Part shown: one piece after another, positions 26,275-36,560 of the stretch
Layout of the letters: the number at the start of each line of letters is the position of its first letter
Position numbering within the stretch: the stretch's first letter is position 1
Assembly (NCBI GenBank): GCA_023957575.1
Contig: JAMLGU010000005.1
Coordinates: forward strand, 1 to 64,000
Reading direction: 5' to 3'
Length of the DNA: 64,000 nucleotides
Source of the DNA: Chitinophagaceae bacterium
Lineage (GTDB): Bacteria > Bacteroidota > Bacteroidia > Chitinophagales > Chitinophagaceae
Program-made: the position numbers and the translations under genes
Notes under the pieces: model-generated
Seen by the model: the letters and a program-made list of their open reading frames with translations, nothing else
Databases searched by the model: none
Told to the model about the DNA's origin: nothing

Positions 26275-26504
26275 GGGAAAACATTACTCGTATGTAAATG
26301 ATATTGGTGTTTTGTAATCTAAAAATTTATCTTTTCCTATGGCTCGTATTATAAAAAACAAATAGGATTTACAACCGATTGAATACATCCACCTGTTGGT
26401 GTAAAATACATATAATTTCAATACTTGTTGTGGCTTTTGAAAGCGATAAAATAATTCGTTTTGCGCTTGCCTACCGATGGTTATTTTTAATAGGCTAAAA
26501 TAAT

Positions 26505-27680
26505 TTATCCCAAAACAACCGTTACTTCCGTTCCGTTTTCTTTGGCAGCAAATACTACTTTGGCATTTATTTTTTCTGCAAGCTCTTGTACCAAACGCAA
26601 GCCCAAACCGTGTAATGACTGGCTATTGGCCTCGGTATTTAAATAAGCTTCAAACTGTTGCTGGGTAAAGGCTTCGCCGGTATTGAAAATTGTAAGCAGC
26701 GTTTGTTCGTTTTGTTGTGCCGATACCATTATTTGCCCGCCCTGTGGTGTGGCCTTAATGGCATTTTGCAAAAGATTTCGATAAATGGTTTGTAAAAATT
26801 GTACATCGGTGTTTACCAAAATATTTTGTGGGATTTGATTTTGTAATTGAATGTTGTGGGCATCAATATTAAGTTGTGCCAAATGCTGCACGGGCAGCAA
26901 GGTCTCGTATAAATTAAATGTTTGGGGCTTGGCTGTAAACTCGTTCATTTGGGTTTTGCTCCAAAGCAATAGGTCTTCCATGGTTTCCAACAAGGAGCCG
27001 GTGGCAGTTTGTATTTTTTGATTAAGCTTGGCTTTGTCCTGCTCGCTCAAGGCATTGGGGTTTAGTTGCTGCAATTTTAAAAATTGATGCACCTGGTTAA
27101 TGGGGCTGCGCAGGTCGTGGCCAATGATGCTAAACAATTTTGCCTTGGTTTGATTTGCTTGATGAAGATCGGAATTTAATGTTGCTAAAGTCTTATTCTT
27201 TTCATCTAAAATTTTAGCAGTATTTCTTTTGTTTCTGTAAATGAAAAATAATAGTAATGCAATTAATAATACCAAACTTAATGCAATAAATAAATACAGC
27301 TTTTGTTTTGCAGCATTTTTAAGTTCTATATTTTTTGTACTTATCAACAAATTCTTTTGTCTGTTTTGGTAAACGGCTTCTGCATCAGCTATATTTTTAT
27401 TGGCAGCTTCCTGCAAAAGACTTTCGGAACCAGTACTATATTTTTTAAAATAAGTGTAGGCGCTATCCCATTGTTTTAAGCCCTCAAAACAATTACTCAT
27501 AGTTAAATAGGTGTTTGCCAGCGCAAGTTTATCAAACTCAAAATCGGTTTTTAAATTATCTCTTAAAATAGATAGTGCTTTTGAAAAATCACCATGTTGA
27601 TATAACAGATCAGCATACAGCGTATTGGAATTTACTTGTACATCTATTTCATCTGTTTTTTTCCCATACTTATATGCCAA
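26505..27680 (-). CDS. Kinase fragment 3: TPR end, membrane helix and histidine kinase
   Basis: A 391-aa frame: TPR repeats (about 20-105), transmembrane helix (127-148), dimerisation/phosphoacceptor box with H188 (IIGHDLRSPI), N box NLLQNAIKAT and G box LHGLGLRLVQELAEKI. It is a complete HisKA plus HATPase module lacking only its N-terminal part. The listed ATG is internal to the original gene. Confidence 0.8.
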   Translation of the reverse strand: MAYKYGKKTDEIDVQVNSNTLYADLLYQHGDFSKALSILRDNLKTDFEFDKLALANTYLTMSNCFEGLKQWDSAYTYFKKYSTGSESLLQEAANKNIADAEAVYQNRQKNLLISTKNIELKNAAKQKLYLFIALSLVLLIALLLFFIYRNKRNTAKILDEKNKTLATLNSDLHQANQTKAKLFSIIGHDLRSPINQVHQFLKLQQLNPNALSEQDKAKLNQKIQTATGSLLETMEDLLLWSKTQMNEFTAKPQTFNLYETLLPVQHLAQLNIDAHNIQLQNQIPQNILVNTDVQFLQTIYRNLLQNAIKATPQGGQIMVSAQQNEQTLLTIFNTGEAFTQQQFEAYLNTEANSQSLHGLGLRLVQELAEKINAKVVFAAKENGTEVTVVLG

Positions 27681-28330
27681 AGACGCGAAGTAATAAGCAT
27701 TTTCTTTTTTATCTGCTTCTTATAATATTTTCCTAAAAGATAATTGGCAGTAGAAAGTACATTGTACAAAGTATCTCTTTTTGCCATTTTGTTATTGATC
27801 AGTCGGTAATATTTTAATAGACTATCGGTTTTTTTTAAACCAGCAAATGCATCCATAAAATACATATAAAGGGTTTCTTCATTGCCTGTTAATGCTTTGT
27901 CGCCAATATAGGCAGCACCCTCATATAGGTACTCCAATGCCTTTGGATACTGAGCCAATTCGTTAAACATATTACCCAGATTAGTATATGCAAAGCCCAG
28001 GTTTAATTTATCCGACGCTGAATTTTTGTCAATTGTTTTCTTAAAAAGTTCAATATGCTTTAAACGAAAATATATGAAACTGTCGTAATTGTTGATTTCG
28101 CGGTAATATCCACCCAGTACCATGTACATCTCTCTTTTTATAATGGGGTTACTGGAACTATCCCCAATACTTCGTAGCTTGGCTACTACCTCTTTATATT
28201 TTGCTGATTGGTTGGTAATTGAATACAAAATTTGCAATCGAGCAAGTGCCAATACAAGATTATTAGGTATTGATATTTTTTGAGCTACATCTAATACATA
28301 TTTATAATAATTTTCAGCCTCTTTAAACAT
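27644..28330 (-). CDS. Kinase fragment 2: TPR repeats
   Basis: A 228-aa middle segment with tetratricopeptide-like repeats (NLGFAYTNLGNMFNELAQYPKALEYLYEGA). The last ~18 residues are out-of-frame sequence after the second shift. Confidence 0.65.
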   Translation of the reverse strand: MFKEAENYYKYVLDVAQKISIPNNLVLALARLQILYSITNQSAKYKEVVAKLRSIGDSSSNPIIKREMYMVLGGYYREINNYDSFIYFRLKHIELFKKTIDKNSASDKLNLGFAYTNLGNMFNELAQYPKALEYLYEGAAYIGDKALTGNEETLYMYFMDAFAGLKKTDSLLKYYRLINNKMAKRDTLYNVLSTANYLLGKYYKKQIKKKMLITSRLWHISMGKKQMK

Positions 28331-28613
28331 GCTTCATGTTTTCATAAGCTACGCCGGCAAATGCTGAAAACATGGCTTTGTATCTTATACTATCTGTAGG
28401 TGTTAATACTATCCCTTGCTTTGCAGCTTCGGCCAATTTGGAGTAATTGCTGGAACTGTTTGCTTCTGTTAAAAGTTCATTACAATATTTTTGCCATAGA
28501 CTTATTTTTTCGCTGATGTTTTTTGCTTCATTGAGATTGGGTGCCGTTTGGGACATAGCAAAAGGCATAGTGAAAAAGCAAAGTAGCCATAAGCAAAGGA
28601 TTTTTATTTTCAT
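28323..28613 (-). CDS. Kinase fragment 1: signal peptide and first helices
   Basis: A 96-aa N-terminal segment with a signal peptide (1-21, ending AMSQ) and the beginning of a TPR domain. It overlaps the response-regulator stop codon by 4 bp (translational coupling). Confidence 0.65.
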   Translation of the reverse strand: MKIKILCLWLLCFFTMPFAMSQTAPNLNEAKNISEKISLWQKYCNELLTEANSSSNYSKLAEAAKQGIVLTPTDSIRYKAMFSAFAGVAYENMKHV

Positions 28614-29320
28614 AGTTTTAACTGCTGTACTTCGGTTCTAAATGTTTTACCAACGGGTATCAAATGCTCTCCGCAAAAAATTTGATTACCCATTATTCTG
28701 CTAATTTTTTGCAATGCCACGGCATAACTTCTGTGCACACGCATGATTTTTTCGGACGCAACATGTTCCAAAAAACCAGTAAGTGTGGTTAAGGTAAGAT
28801 AACTTTTTTTTTCGGTAACCACTTTGGTATAATCCTGCATGGCTTCCAAATAAATAATTTCCTGTAGGGGTAGTTTTATTTGGTTATAACCTTCTTTAAT
28901 TACCAAACTTTCTTTTTCAATCAACACTTCATAGGCTAGGGCTTTTTGTTTCATGGCCCAATAATCTTGCAAACGGTGGGCAGTTTGTGAAAACCGTTCT
29001 ACATCCAAAGGTTTTAAAATATAATCAAAGGCTGATAGCTGAAATCCATCTAAAGCAAACTCGGGGTGCGAGGTAATGAAAACGGCAATAGGAACCAATT
29101 GCCTAACCAATCGCAACATTTCCACACCGCTCATACCTGGCATTTCAATATCCAAAAAAACCAAATCGGGTTTTAGTGCTTTAATGGCTGTAATGCCTTC
29201 CAATGGTGTACTAAAACTGCCGATATGTTCTAAAAATGGAAAACTCACAGCCAACTCCTTTAACATAAGTTGGTCCAAAAGACTGTCATCAATAGAGATA
29301 AAACGGATGGGTTTTAGCAT
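28610..29320 (-). CDS. LytTR-family response regulator
   Basis: A 236-aa regulator: receiver domain (1-120) with acidic pair D11/D12 and phosphoacceptor D57 (LVFLDIEMPG), then a LytTR DNA-binding domain (about 138-236, IIYLEAMQDYTKVVTEKKSYLTLTTLTGFLEHV, MRVHRSYAV). LytTR proteins bind two direct repeats spaced by two helical turns. It precedes and overlaps the kinase gene. Two lipoprotein promoters 2.4-3.0 kb away carry such 21-bp-spaced repeats, which I propose as its targets. Confidence 0.9.
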   Translation of the reverse strand: MLKPIRFISIDDSLLDQLMLKELAVSFPFLEHIGSFSTPLEGITAIKALKPDLVFLDIEMPGMSGVEMLRLVRQLVPIAVFITSHPEFALDGFQLSAFDYILKPLDVERFSQTAHRLQDYWAMKQKALAYEVLIEKESLVIKEGYNQIKLPLQEIIYLEAMQDYTKVVTEKKSYLTLTTLTGFLEHVASEKIMRVHRSYAVALQKISRIMGNQIFCGEHLIPVGKTFRTEVQQLKL

Positions 29321-29458
29321 ACGGCAATTTCAATTTAAAACAGAATTTAATATTTAAAAATCCAATTCTCAAATATATAGCATAGCATTAAAAAAGCCAA
29401 ACCAAAAGCAATCAGAACTCAATAAAAACATTGATTGAAAAATATTATAACCTTAAGG

Positions 29459-29920
29459 TACTGGAGTTTCCTCTTTTTTTTAATCTGGGAACAAACTGAG
29501 TTGGAAGTCATCTAACGAAATGCCAGTTTTGCCCTTGAACTTTATTTCTTCTATTCCGGTTCCTGCCTTTTTTAGCAATTCAAAAATAACATCGATCATG
29601 GCATATTGGGAAAAAGTAGGCACTCCAAAAAAGCGTTTGCTCAATATAAAAATCTTTTGAAATGATTCCTGAAAATTTACTAAGTTGCGCCTTGAAACGG
29701 TTGAAAGATAAAGAGTTTGTGTCCATAATCGTATTAAAATGTTTATTGGAACTGCATTTTACGAAAATGGACACAGTTTTTTGAAGAAACTTTTTTCGGA
29801 CAGTTTGACAGTCTCACCAAAAACTAAACCAAAAAAAAGCTCGCACTTCTAAAACGGTGCAAACCTTCACCTGATAAGACTTTAACCTTTAATTTGCTTA
29901 TTTTTGAGGAAACTCCAGTA
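29459..29920 (-). mobile_element. MITE-like element, apparent deletion derivative of an IS
   Basis: A 462-bp segment bounded by perfect 15-bp inverted repeats (TACTGGAGTTTCCTC at 29459-29473 and its complement at 29906-29920). On the minus strand an ATG at 29726 opens a transposase-like N-terminus (MDTNSLSFNRFKAQLSKF), and a second frame closing at 29480 reads as a protein-like C-terminus (IEEIKFKGKTGISLDDFQ). This fits an internal deletion joining the two ends of a transposase gene. TA flanks both inner ends. No other gene lies in 29321-30027. Confidence 0.65.
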
Positions 29921-30027
29921 ATTTCAGTCGTTTGTAAAAATTGAATAGGTAATTTTAATTTTAATCGGACGGTAATGATTAAATTTACTTCTCTTTCCTA
30001 TTTCTACTTTAACAAAAGGAAACTAAT

Positions 30028-31110
30028 ATGAAACGATTTTTGCAGCGACTTTTATTATTTACAATCTTATTTTTGATAGTACTAATTTCTGATGCCCAGA
30101 AAAAAAAGTATGCAGCTCCGGCCCTTTCTGATTCTAACTCCTGGTCAATGATTTTGTTGCCCGATCCTCAGACCTACCAGAAATTTGCCCGCAATCAGCC
30201 AATATTTGAATTGATGACCGCCTGGATTGCAGACAATATTGAAAAGCTTAATATTCAACTTGTTATGTGTACCGGTGATTTGGTGAATCAAAACGAAATG
30301 ATAAACCCTAATGGCACAAATGCCGACCAGCCCAGCAAAACGCAATGGGAAGCCGTCGCCAGATCTTTCGGCAGATTGGATGGAAAAGTACCCTACATGG
30401 TTGCAGCAGGGAACCACGATTATGGCTATAGCAACATAACCGTCAGACGAACCAATTACAACAAATATTTTCCAATTGATAAAAATTTCTTAACCCAAAA
30501 AGGGATACGTGAGGCAGCCCTAAATGCAGAGGAAATACCCACGCTTGAAAATGCTGTTTATGAATTTACGTCTCCCCAGAAGAAAAAATTTCTATTACTC
30601 AATCTCGAATTTGCACCACGCGATACCATTCTCAACTGGGCAAAAGCTGTATTAGCAAAGAAAAAGTATCAAAATCATACCGTAATTCTGCTTACTCATT
30701 CCTATCTCAACTACAAAAGCGAACACATTGAAAATGAAAAATATGAAATAACCGATGGAAATTATGGCGCTGCCGTTTGGCAAAAATTGGTGCAACCCTC
30801 TACAAATATTCAAATGGTATTTTCGGGTCATATTGCCGCACCTGATGAAGTAAAAAGACATATTGGGTTCAGAACAGATAAGAATAGCGCCGGGAAAACG
30901 GTCAATCAGATGACTTTCAATGCACAGGCTTTGGGCGGTGGCTGGCATGGAAATGGCGGAGATGGCTGGCTACGAATTCTGGAGTTTTTGCCCGATGGCA
31001 GAACAGTGAAGGTAAAAACCTTTTCGCCTCTGTTTGCCATATCCCCTTCCACCCGGTATCTTGCCTGGAGAAAGGCTTCATACGATGAGTTTGAATTTTA
31101 TCTTGATTAA
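30028..31110 (+). CDS. Secreted calcineurin-like metallophosphatase
   Basis: A 360-aa exported protein (signal peptide about 1-23). Metal-site motifs: D46-P-Q48 (LLPDPQTY), CTGDLVNQ (G83, D84, N87), AAGNHDYG (G128-D131), LLTHSYL and FSGHIAAP. This matches bacterial periplasmic metallophosphoesterases of the DPQ subgroup, where Gln replaces the usual His of the first motif. Substrate unknown. AAGGAAA lies just before the ATG. Confidence 0.86.
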   Translation: MKRFLQRLLLFTILFLIVLISDAQKKKYAAPALSDSNSWSMILLPDPQTYQKFARNQPIFELMTAWIADNIEKLNIQLVMCTGDLVNQNEMINPNGTNADQPSKTQWEAVARSFGRLDGKVPYMVAAGNHDYGYSNITVRRTNYNKYFPIDKNFLTQKGIREAALNAEEIPTLENAVYEFTSPQKKKFLLLNLEFAPRDTILNWAKAVLAKKKYQNHTVILLTHSYLNYKSEHIENEKYEITDGNYGAAVWQKLVQPSTNIQMVFSGHIAAPDEVKRHIGFRTDKNSAGKTVNQMTFNAQALGGGWHGNGGDGWLRILEFLPDGRTVKVKTFSPLFAISPSTRYLAWRKASYDEFEFYLD

Positions 31111-31247
31111 TTAGGTTTTTTAAGTAGGTAAGGTAGTGTTATGTTTATTATAATATATTGTAGATAATGAATTAAATATCACTTTTAGTTATTTACTTTT
31201 CACTTTTAACTTAACTGTAGTAACCAGCCAATGAAAAATTGGATACC

Positions 31248-33140
31248 TTACCATCCAATACCATAATCTTCACCATAATTACTACTGCCTCCCCAAAGAC
31301 TGCTGTGTTTCCGATCGAAGTAAATGGCATTGATAGGGCCACTGGTGCGTTCATCAAACTGCAGGATGTAACCCATTTTCTCCAATTCTTTTCGAACCGA
31401 TTCGGGTGTGGATTTATTGAGCAAAATATGACCCGGTTTTGGTTTCCGGTCGTCAATTTTATTTCCACCCAAAGAAAGCCATAATTGGTTGGTATTAAAA
31501 TTGGCAGCTTCGGCAGCCTGCTGTACATTCATACCAAACTCTACCACATTCAGGAAAAATTGCAACAGGTTCTGATCCTGGGTATCGCCTCCTTGCACTG
31601 CAAAGGAAAGAAATGGAATCCCATCTTTCAAAGCCATTCCCGGCGTAAGTGTTACTCTGGGGCGTTTGCCCGGCGCTACCACATTAAAAGGATTCAAATT
31701 TTCATCCAGTACAAAACTCTGCATTCGCTGGCTCATTCCAATTCCGGTATTACCGGCAATACAGGCCGGAATCCACCCGCCGGAAGGAGTTATAGAAACC
31801 ACCCAGCCTTCGGCATCAGCCGCTTCTACCGAGGTAGTGCCACGCCACAACCTGTCTTTATAGGCTTCCTCATCAGCCGTACCGGTACGAGTATCATGAG
31901 CCGGTACAAAATCAGGGTTTTTGCCTTTGAGGGTATCTTGTTGCCATAGGTCTTGTTTCAGGATATCTAAATAGGGATTCTCTTTTCCTTCATAAGGGTA
32001 AGGATCACCGGGCATAGCATAATCATTATTCCGACCTTCGGTTATCAATTTGGTTCGTTCTCTTGCGTATTCCTTGCTCACCAGGCCTTTTATGGGTTCC
32101 TCCGGTGGAAAATAAGGATCGCCATAGTAAAAATCTCTGTCAGCAAAAGCCAGATTCATCGTCTGATAAAGTGTATGAATATAAGATGCAGAGTTATAGC
32201 CCATCTTTTTTAAATCAAAATGCTCCAGAATATTCAGACACTGAAGCATCACGGGTCCTTGTGTCCATTGTTGCAACTTATATACTTCAATTCCCTTATA
32301 ATTAGTGTGCAGAGGTTCCTCCTCAATGGGCTTCCAGTTGGCAAGGTCGTCCATTGTAATCAGTCCGCCCTGTTCCATGCTTCCTCTCACAAACTCCTGA
32401 GCAATATCCCCTTTATAAAAGCGGTCATAGGCAGCCATAATCGCCTGATACCTGTTTTTACCGGCCTTTAATGCCAGTTTTTCTGCTTCCACCATTTTTT
32501 CGAGTGTTTTCAGCAGGTCTTTTTGTACAAATATTTCTCCAGGTTGTGGAGTACTCTTTTCCTCTCCCGAATGGGTAATGAAAACTGCCTTACTATAGGG
32601 CCATTGCTCAATCAATTTTTTATTGCGTGCGACACTGCGTGCAAAAGGGATATCAGCCGGAAATCCGGAAGCCAAATCCATTGCAGGCGCAAGTACCTCT
32701 CTGAGGCTCATGGTACCGTATTTGGCCAGCATATAACAAAGACCTCCGGGTGTTCCGGGGGTTACAGCAGCCAACGGCCCATGTTCTGGAGGAAAGTCCA
32801 TGCCTTTACTTTTAAAAAAATCTACTGTCGCCCCTGTGGGCGCTACTCCCAAGGCATTAATGGCTATTACCTTCTTGGTCTTGGGATTATATATCAGCGC
32901 CTGTGTTTCGCCGCCCCAGCTGAGTACATCCCATAAGGTGCAGGTAGCCGCCAGCATGGCACATGCGGCATCCACTGCATTGCCTCCTTTTTGAAAAATC
33001 ATGGAGCCTGCCGTAGCTGCCAGCGTTTTACCGGTGATTGCCATCCATTTTTTACCGTGGAGTTCGGGCTTTTGAGTTTGTTGTGCTTCAGTCATTATAA
33101 AAGACAAAATCAGTGAAAAAATAATCAAGGACTTTTGCAT
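31248..33140 (-). CDS. Gamma-glutamyltransferase/glutathione hydrolase family (Ntn hydrolase)
   Basis: A 630-aa periplasmic proenzyme: signal peptide (1-19), large subunit with MIFQKGGNAVDAACAM (48-62), and the autoprocessing site at T435 (RLWRGTTSVEAADAEG), which would become the N-terminal nucleophile of the small subunit. Downstream GGWIPACIAGNTGIGMSQRM forms part of the active site. It hydrolyses or transfers gamma-glutamyl groups; some homologues are cephalosporin or other acylases. Length is somewhat above the usual ~570. Confidence 0.88.
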   Translation of the reverse strand: MQKSLIIFSLILSFIMTEAQQTQKPELHGKKWMAITGKTLAATAGSMIFQKGGNAVDAACAMLAATCTLWDVLSWGGETQALIYNPKTKKVIAINALGVAPTGATVDFFKSKGMDFPPEHGPLAAVTPGTPGGLCYMLAKYGTMSLREVLAPAMDLASGFPADIPFARSVARNKKLIEQWPYSKAVFITHSGEEKSTPQPGEIFVQKDLLKTLEKMVEAEKLALKAGKNRYQAIMAAYDRFYKGDIAQEFVRGSMEQGGLITMDDLANWKPIEEEPLHTNYKGIEVYKLQQWTQGPVMLQCLNILEHFDLKKMGYNSASYIHTLYQTMNLAFADRDFYYGDPYFPPEEPIKGLVSKEYARERTKLITEGRNNDYAMPGDPYPYEGKENPYLDILKQDLWQQDTLKGKNPDFVPAHDTRTGTADEEAYKDRLWRGTTSVEAADAEGWVVSITPSGGWIPACIAGNTGIGMSQRMQSFVLDENLNPFNVVAPGKRPRVTLTPGMALKDGIPFLSFAVQGGDTQDQNLLQFFLNVVEFGMNVQQAAEAANFNTNQLWLSLGGNKIDDRKPKPGHILLNKSTPESVRKELEKMGYILQFDERTSGPINAIYFDRKHSSLWGGSSNYGEDYGIGW

Positions 33141-33264
33141 GCCTGTTTTTGCAATAAAGATAATTATTCGGTTAATGATTTAAAAGGCTTTTTTAGTCAT
33201 AGGTAAAAACCATTTTCTAAATTAGATAAATGAAGCCACTCTTAAACTTTACACTGAAAGAATC

Positions 33265-33301
33265 AAAAAAAAAACTCACCAACTTTTCAGCCAGTGAGTT
33301 T
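33265..33301 (-). terminator. Terminator of pgk
   Basis: On the minus strand AAACTCAC (33294-33301) pairs with GTGAGTTT (33272-33279), followed by a ten-T run. Confidence 0.8.
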
Positions 33302-33323
33302 ATCCATAAAAATAATATTTTGA

Positions 33324-34520
33324 TTATGCATTTACCGCAGCAATGCCCGGAAGTTCTTTTCCTTCAAAAAACTCCAGCATGGCGCCACCACCGGTAGAAA
33401 CGTAGCTTACCTTGGTTTTGAAGCCAAATTTATTAACCGCCGAAACACTGTCGCCACCGCCTACTAATGAGAAAGCTCCGTTTTGAGTAGCCTCAGCCAC
33501 AGCTTCTGCAATAGCCTTGGTTCCTGCCTGAAATTTCTCCATTTCAAACACGCCCATCGGACCGTTCCAAAGAATTGTTTTTGATGCTTTGATAACATCG
33601 CCAAACTGTTTGCGTGCTTCATCAGCTACGTCCAATCCCATCCAGCCTTCTTCGATCGCATCGCTTTTTGATACTTTGGTGTTGGCATTGGCATCAAATT
33701 TATCAGCTACCACACTGTCAACCGGCAGGTGGATGTTAACGCCTTTTTCTTTGGCTTTGGTAAGAATATCCTTTGCGGTATCTAACCTTTCTTCTTCGCA
33801 AAGAGAAGAGCCGATTTGACCACCCATTGCTTTAAAGAAGGTATAAGCCATACCGCCACCGATAATGATATCGGTCGCCTTTTCCATCAGATTTTCGATG
33901 ATAAGAATCTTATCAGAAACCTTGGCGCCACCCAGTATGGCAGTAAATGGTTTTTGAGCTTCTTTCATTACCTTGTTGGCGCTGTTTACTTCGTTTTCCA
34001 TGAGCAGGCCAAACATTCTCTTTTCAGCAGGGAAAAATTTTGCAATGATGGCTGTGGAAGCATGGGCTCTATGAGCTGTGCCAAAAGCATCGTTCACATA
34101 CACATCTCCCAATTTTGCTAATTTTTCGGCAAATGCTTCATCACCTTTTTCTTCTTCTTTATAAAAACGAAGGTTTTCGAGCAACAACACTTCACCGGGG
34201 CGCATCATGTCGGCTGTAAGATAAGCCTGTTCACCAATACAATCGTTGGCGAAAAGTACAGGCGCTCCATCAAGCAGCTCGCTGAGGTGGGCAACTAAGT
34301 GCCTTAATGAAAACTTATCTTCGGGGCCTGTTTTGGGCCTGCCAAGGTGCGACATCAGAATTACTTTGCCGCCATCACCCAATATTTTTTTGATGGTGGG
34401 AACGGCAGCCCTCATTCTTGCATCGGAAGTGATTTCTAAATTTTCGTTTAGCGGAACATTGAAGTCAACCCTTACAAGCGCTTTCTGATCCTTGAAATTG
34501 TAGTTTGAAAATTTTGACAT
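33324..34520 (-). CDS. pgk: Phosphoglycerate kinase
   Basis: A 398-aa glycolytic enzyme converting 1,3-bisphosphoglycerate + ADP to 3-phosphoglycerate + ATP. Signatures: [12 protein letters not shown] (13-24), SHLGRPK (57-63), ENLRFY (about 116-121) and [13 protein letters not shown] near the C-terminus. It lies downstream of gap on the same strand, but a terminator and a repeat array separate them, so it may have its own promoter within 34522-34780. Confidence 0.96.
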   Translation of the reverse strand: MSKFSNYNFKDQKALVRVDFNVPLNENLEITSDARMRAAVPTIKKILGDGGKVILMSHLGRPKTGPEDKFSLRHLVAHLSELLDGAPVLFANDCIGEQAYLTADMMRPGEVLLLENLRFYKEEEKGDEAFAEKLAKLGDVYVNDAFGTAHRAHASTAIIAKFFPAEKRMFGLLMENEVNSANKVMKEAQKPFTAILGGAKVSDKILIIENLMEKATDIIIGGGMAYTFFKAMGGQIGSSLCEEERLDTAKDILTKAKEKGVNIHLPVDSVVADKFDANANTKVSKSDAIEEGWMGLDVADEARKQFGDVIKASKTILWNGPMGVFEMEKFQAGTKAIAEAVAEATQNGAFSLVGGGDSVSAVNKFGFKTKVSYVSTGGGAMLEFFEGKELPGIAAVNA

Positions 34521-34531
34521 AATATTTTTAT

Positions 34532-34601
34532 TTAGATGTTAGACGTTAGACATTAGACATTAGACGTTAGACGTTAGATGTTAGACGTTAGATTTTAGAT
34601 T
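34532..34601. repeat. Heptanucleotide tandem array (TTAGAYG), second copy
   Basis: Ten 7-bp units (TTAGATG, TTAGACG, TTAGACA, TTAGATT variants). The array begins 12 bp upstream of the pgk start codon, in the position of its 5' UTR or promoter. Confidence 0.9.
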
Positions 34602-34780
34602 AGAGAAGAGAAAACTTAAAAATAAAGTTATGAATTTATTTAATATTTCTAAAATCGTTTCTTTTTCATTTTTTGCCCGGTAGTGTTACCGCAGTTGAAC
34701 GGAGCGTCGCAACGAAGATGCTATTTATTCTGAAGCCGGTATCACCATTGGACAAACACATTGCTAAAAATCTCACATAA

Positions 34781-34808
34781 ACAAAAAGCGGAACTTAATG
34801 CTCCGCTT
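34781..34808 (-). terminator. Terminator of gap
   Basis: On the minus strand AAGCGGA (34802-34808) pairs with TCCGCTT (34786-34792), followed by TTT. Confidence 0.7.
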
Positions 34809-34826
34809 CTGTAAATTTATTGATGA

Positions 34827-35873
<1,047 letters not shown>

Positions 35874-35883
35874 TTAAGAGGTG

Positions 35884-35891
35884 CAAAGTTA
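35884..35891 (-). promoter_or_regulatory. -7 box of gap
   Basis: Minus-strand TAACTTTG (written CAAAGTTA on +), 44 nt before the gap start. Between this box and the tRNA promoter (35892-36125) I see nothing else recognisable. Confidence 0.6.
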
Positions 35892-36125
35892 ATCATTTTA
35901 TGGTTTAAAACTATAAAATATGGTATGATTTTAATCATTTTAACCGCCTCCGTCAAACATGGAATATCGTTTTTATAAAAAATTGAAATTCAGAATTTAG
36001 TATTTTTTTCGGGCCTAAAAACAAGCATTGAGAGACGAAACTCCGGCTTTTAGTGTGTTTGGAGTGGCATTGGCAACTAATTTTGGTTTAATATTGACTT
36101 TAGTTGAAACATTTTTGTAAAAGTT

Positions 36126-36157
36126 TTTGGCGATGAAAACTGATACTCCTATCTTTG
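36126..36157 (+). promoter_or_regulatory. Promoter of tRNA-Glu
   Basis: TTTG (36126-36129), 20 nt, then TATCTTTG (36150-36157): a good match to the Bacteroidota -33/-7 promoter, 20 bp before the tRNA. Confidence 0.7.
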
Positions 36158-36177
36158 CACTCCTTAAAACGGAAAAT

Positions 36178-36249
36178 GCCGCGTTGGTCAAGGGGTTAAG
36201 ACGCATCCCTTTCACGGATGAATCACGGGTTCGATTCCCGTACGCGGTA
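36178..36249 (+). tRNA. tRNA-Glu (anticodon TTC)
   Basis: Folds as a full cloverleaf: acceptor GCCGCGT/ACGCGGT (with a G-U at the first pair), D arm GTC...GAC, anticodon arm CATCC-CTTTCAC-GGATG giving anticodon TTC, and T arm ACGGG-TTCGATT-CCCGT. CCA is not encoded. A promoter precedes it and a terminator follows, so it is a single-gene unit. Confidence 0.93.
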
Positions 36250-36254
36250 CAGAG

Positions 36255-36278
36255 GCCACCATTTCAGGTGGCTTTTTT
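36255..36278 (+). terminator. Terminator of tRNA-Glu
   Basis: GCCACC (36255-36260) pairs with GGTGGC (36267-36272), then six T. Confidence 0.85.
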
Positions 36279-36560
36279 GTGTCTTAAAACAACTTGAGTT
36301 TTTTGTAATTACAGTATTTTAGCTTAAAAGCTTAATTCTTTCGTTTCATTTCAAAATTGCTATTATTTCTTAAATCAGGTTACTGAAATGCGACTTTTGG
36401 GATTACAGCACGAAAAAAACGCATCACCTGACCAAAAGAAATGAAAAGACGGATATTGCACCAAAAAAAGCAAAAATTAACATGACAGGAGAAACCTAAG
36501 AAAGGATAAGACACACAATATATATAATAAGCACGAAGCAGGTTATTTCACTTACAGTTT

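Larger units (their letters stand above)
26505..28613 (-). pseudogene. TPR-repeat sensor histidine kinase, split by two frameshifts
   Basis: Three overlapping minus-strand frames together encode one ~700-aa protein: signal peptide, TPR repeats, transmembrane helix, histidine kinase. One base too many near 28325-28332 breaks YENMKHV from KEAENYYKYV. One base too few near 27712-27716 breaks LGKYYKK from a frame that would read ADKKENAYYFASLAYKYG. Both sides of each break keep good TPR coding sequence, so the shifts are recent or sequencing errors. The start overlaps the upstream LytTR gene stop by 4 bp. If real, the kinase is inactive. Confidence 0.8.

Noticed and set aside
31485..31949. 154-aa plus-strand frame inside the gamma-glutamyltransferase gene
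   Set aside because: Shadow frame opposite a complete conserved enzyme.
36015..36215. 66-aa minus-strand frame over the tRNA
   Set aside because: It overlaps the promoter and 5' half of tRNA-Glu and has no recognisable protein content.
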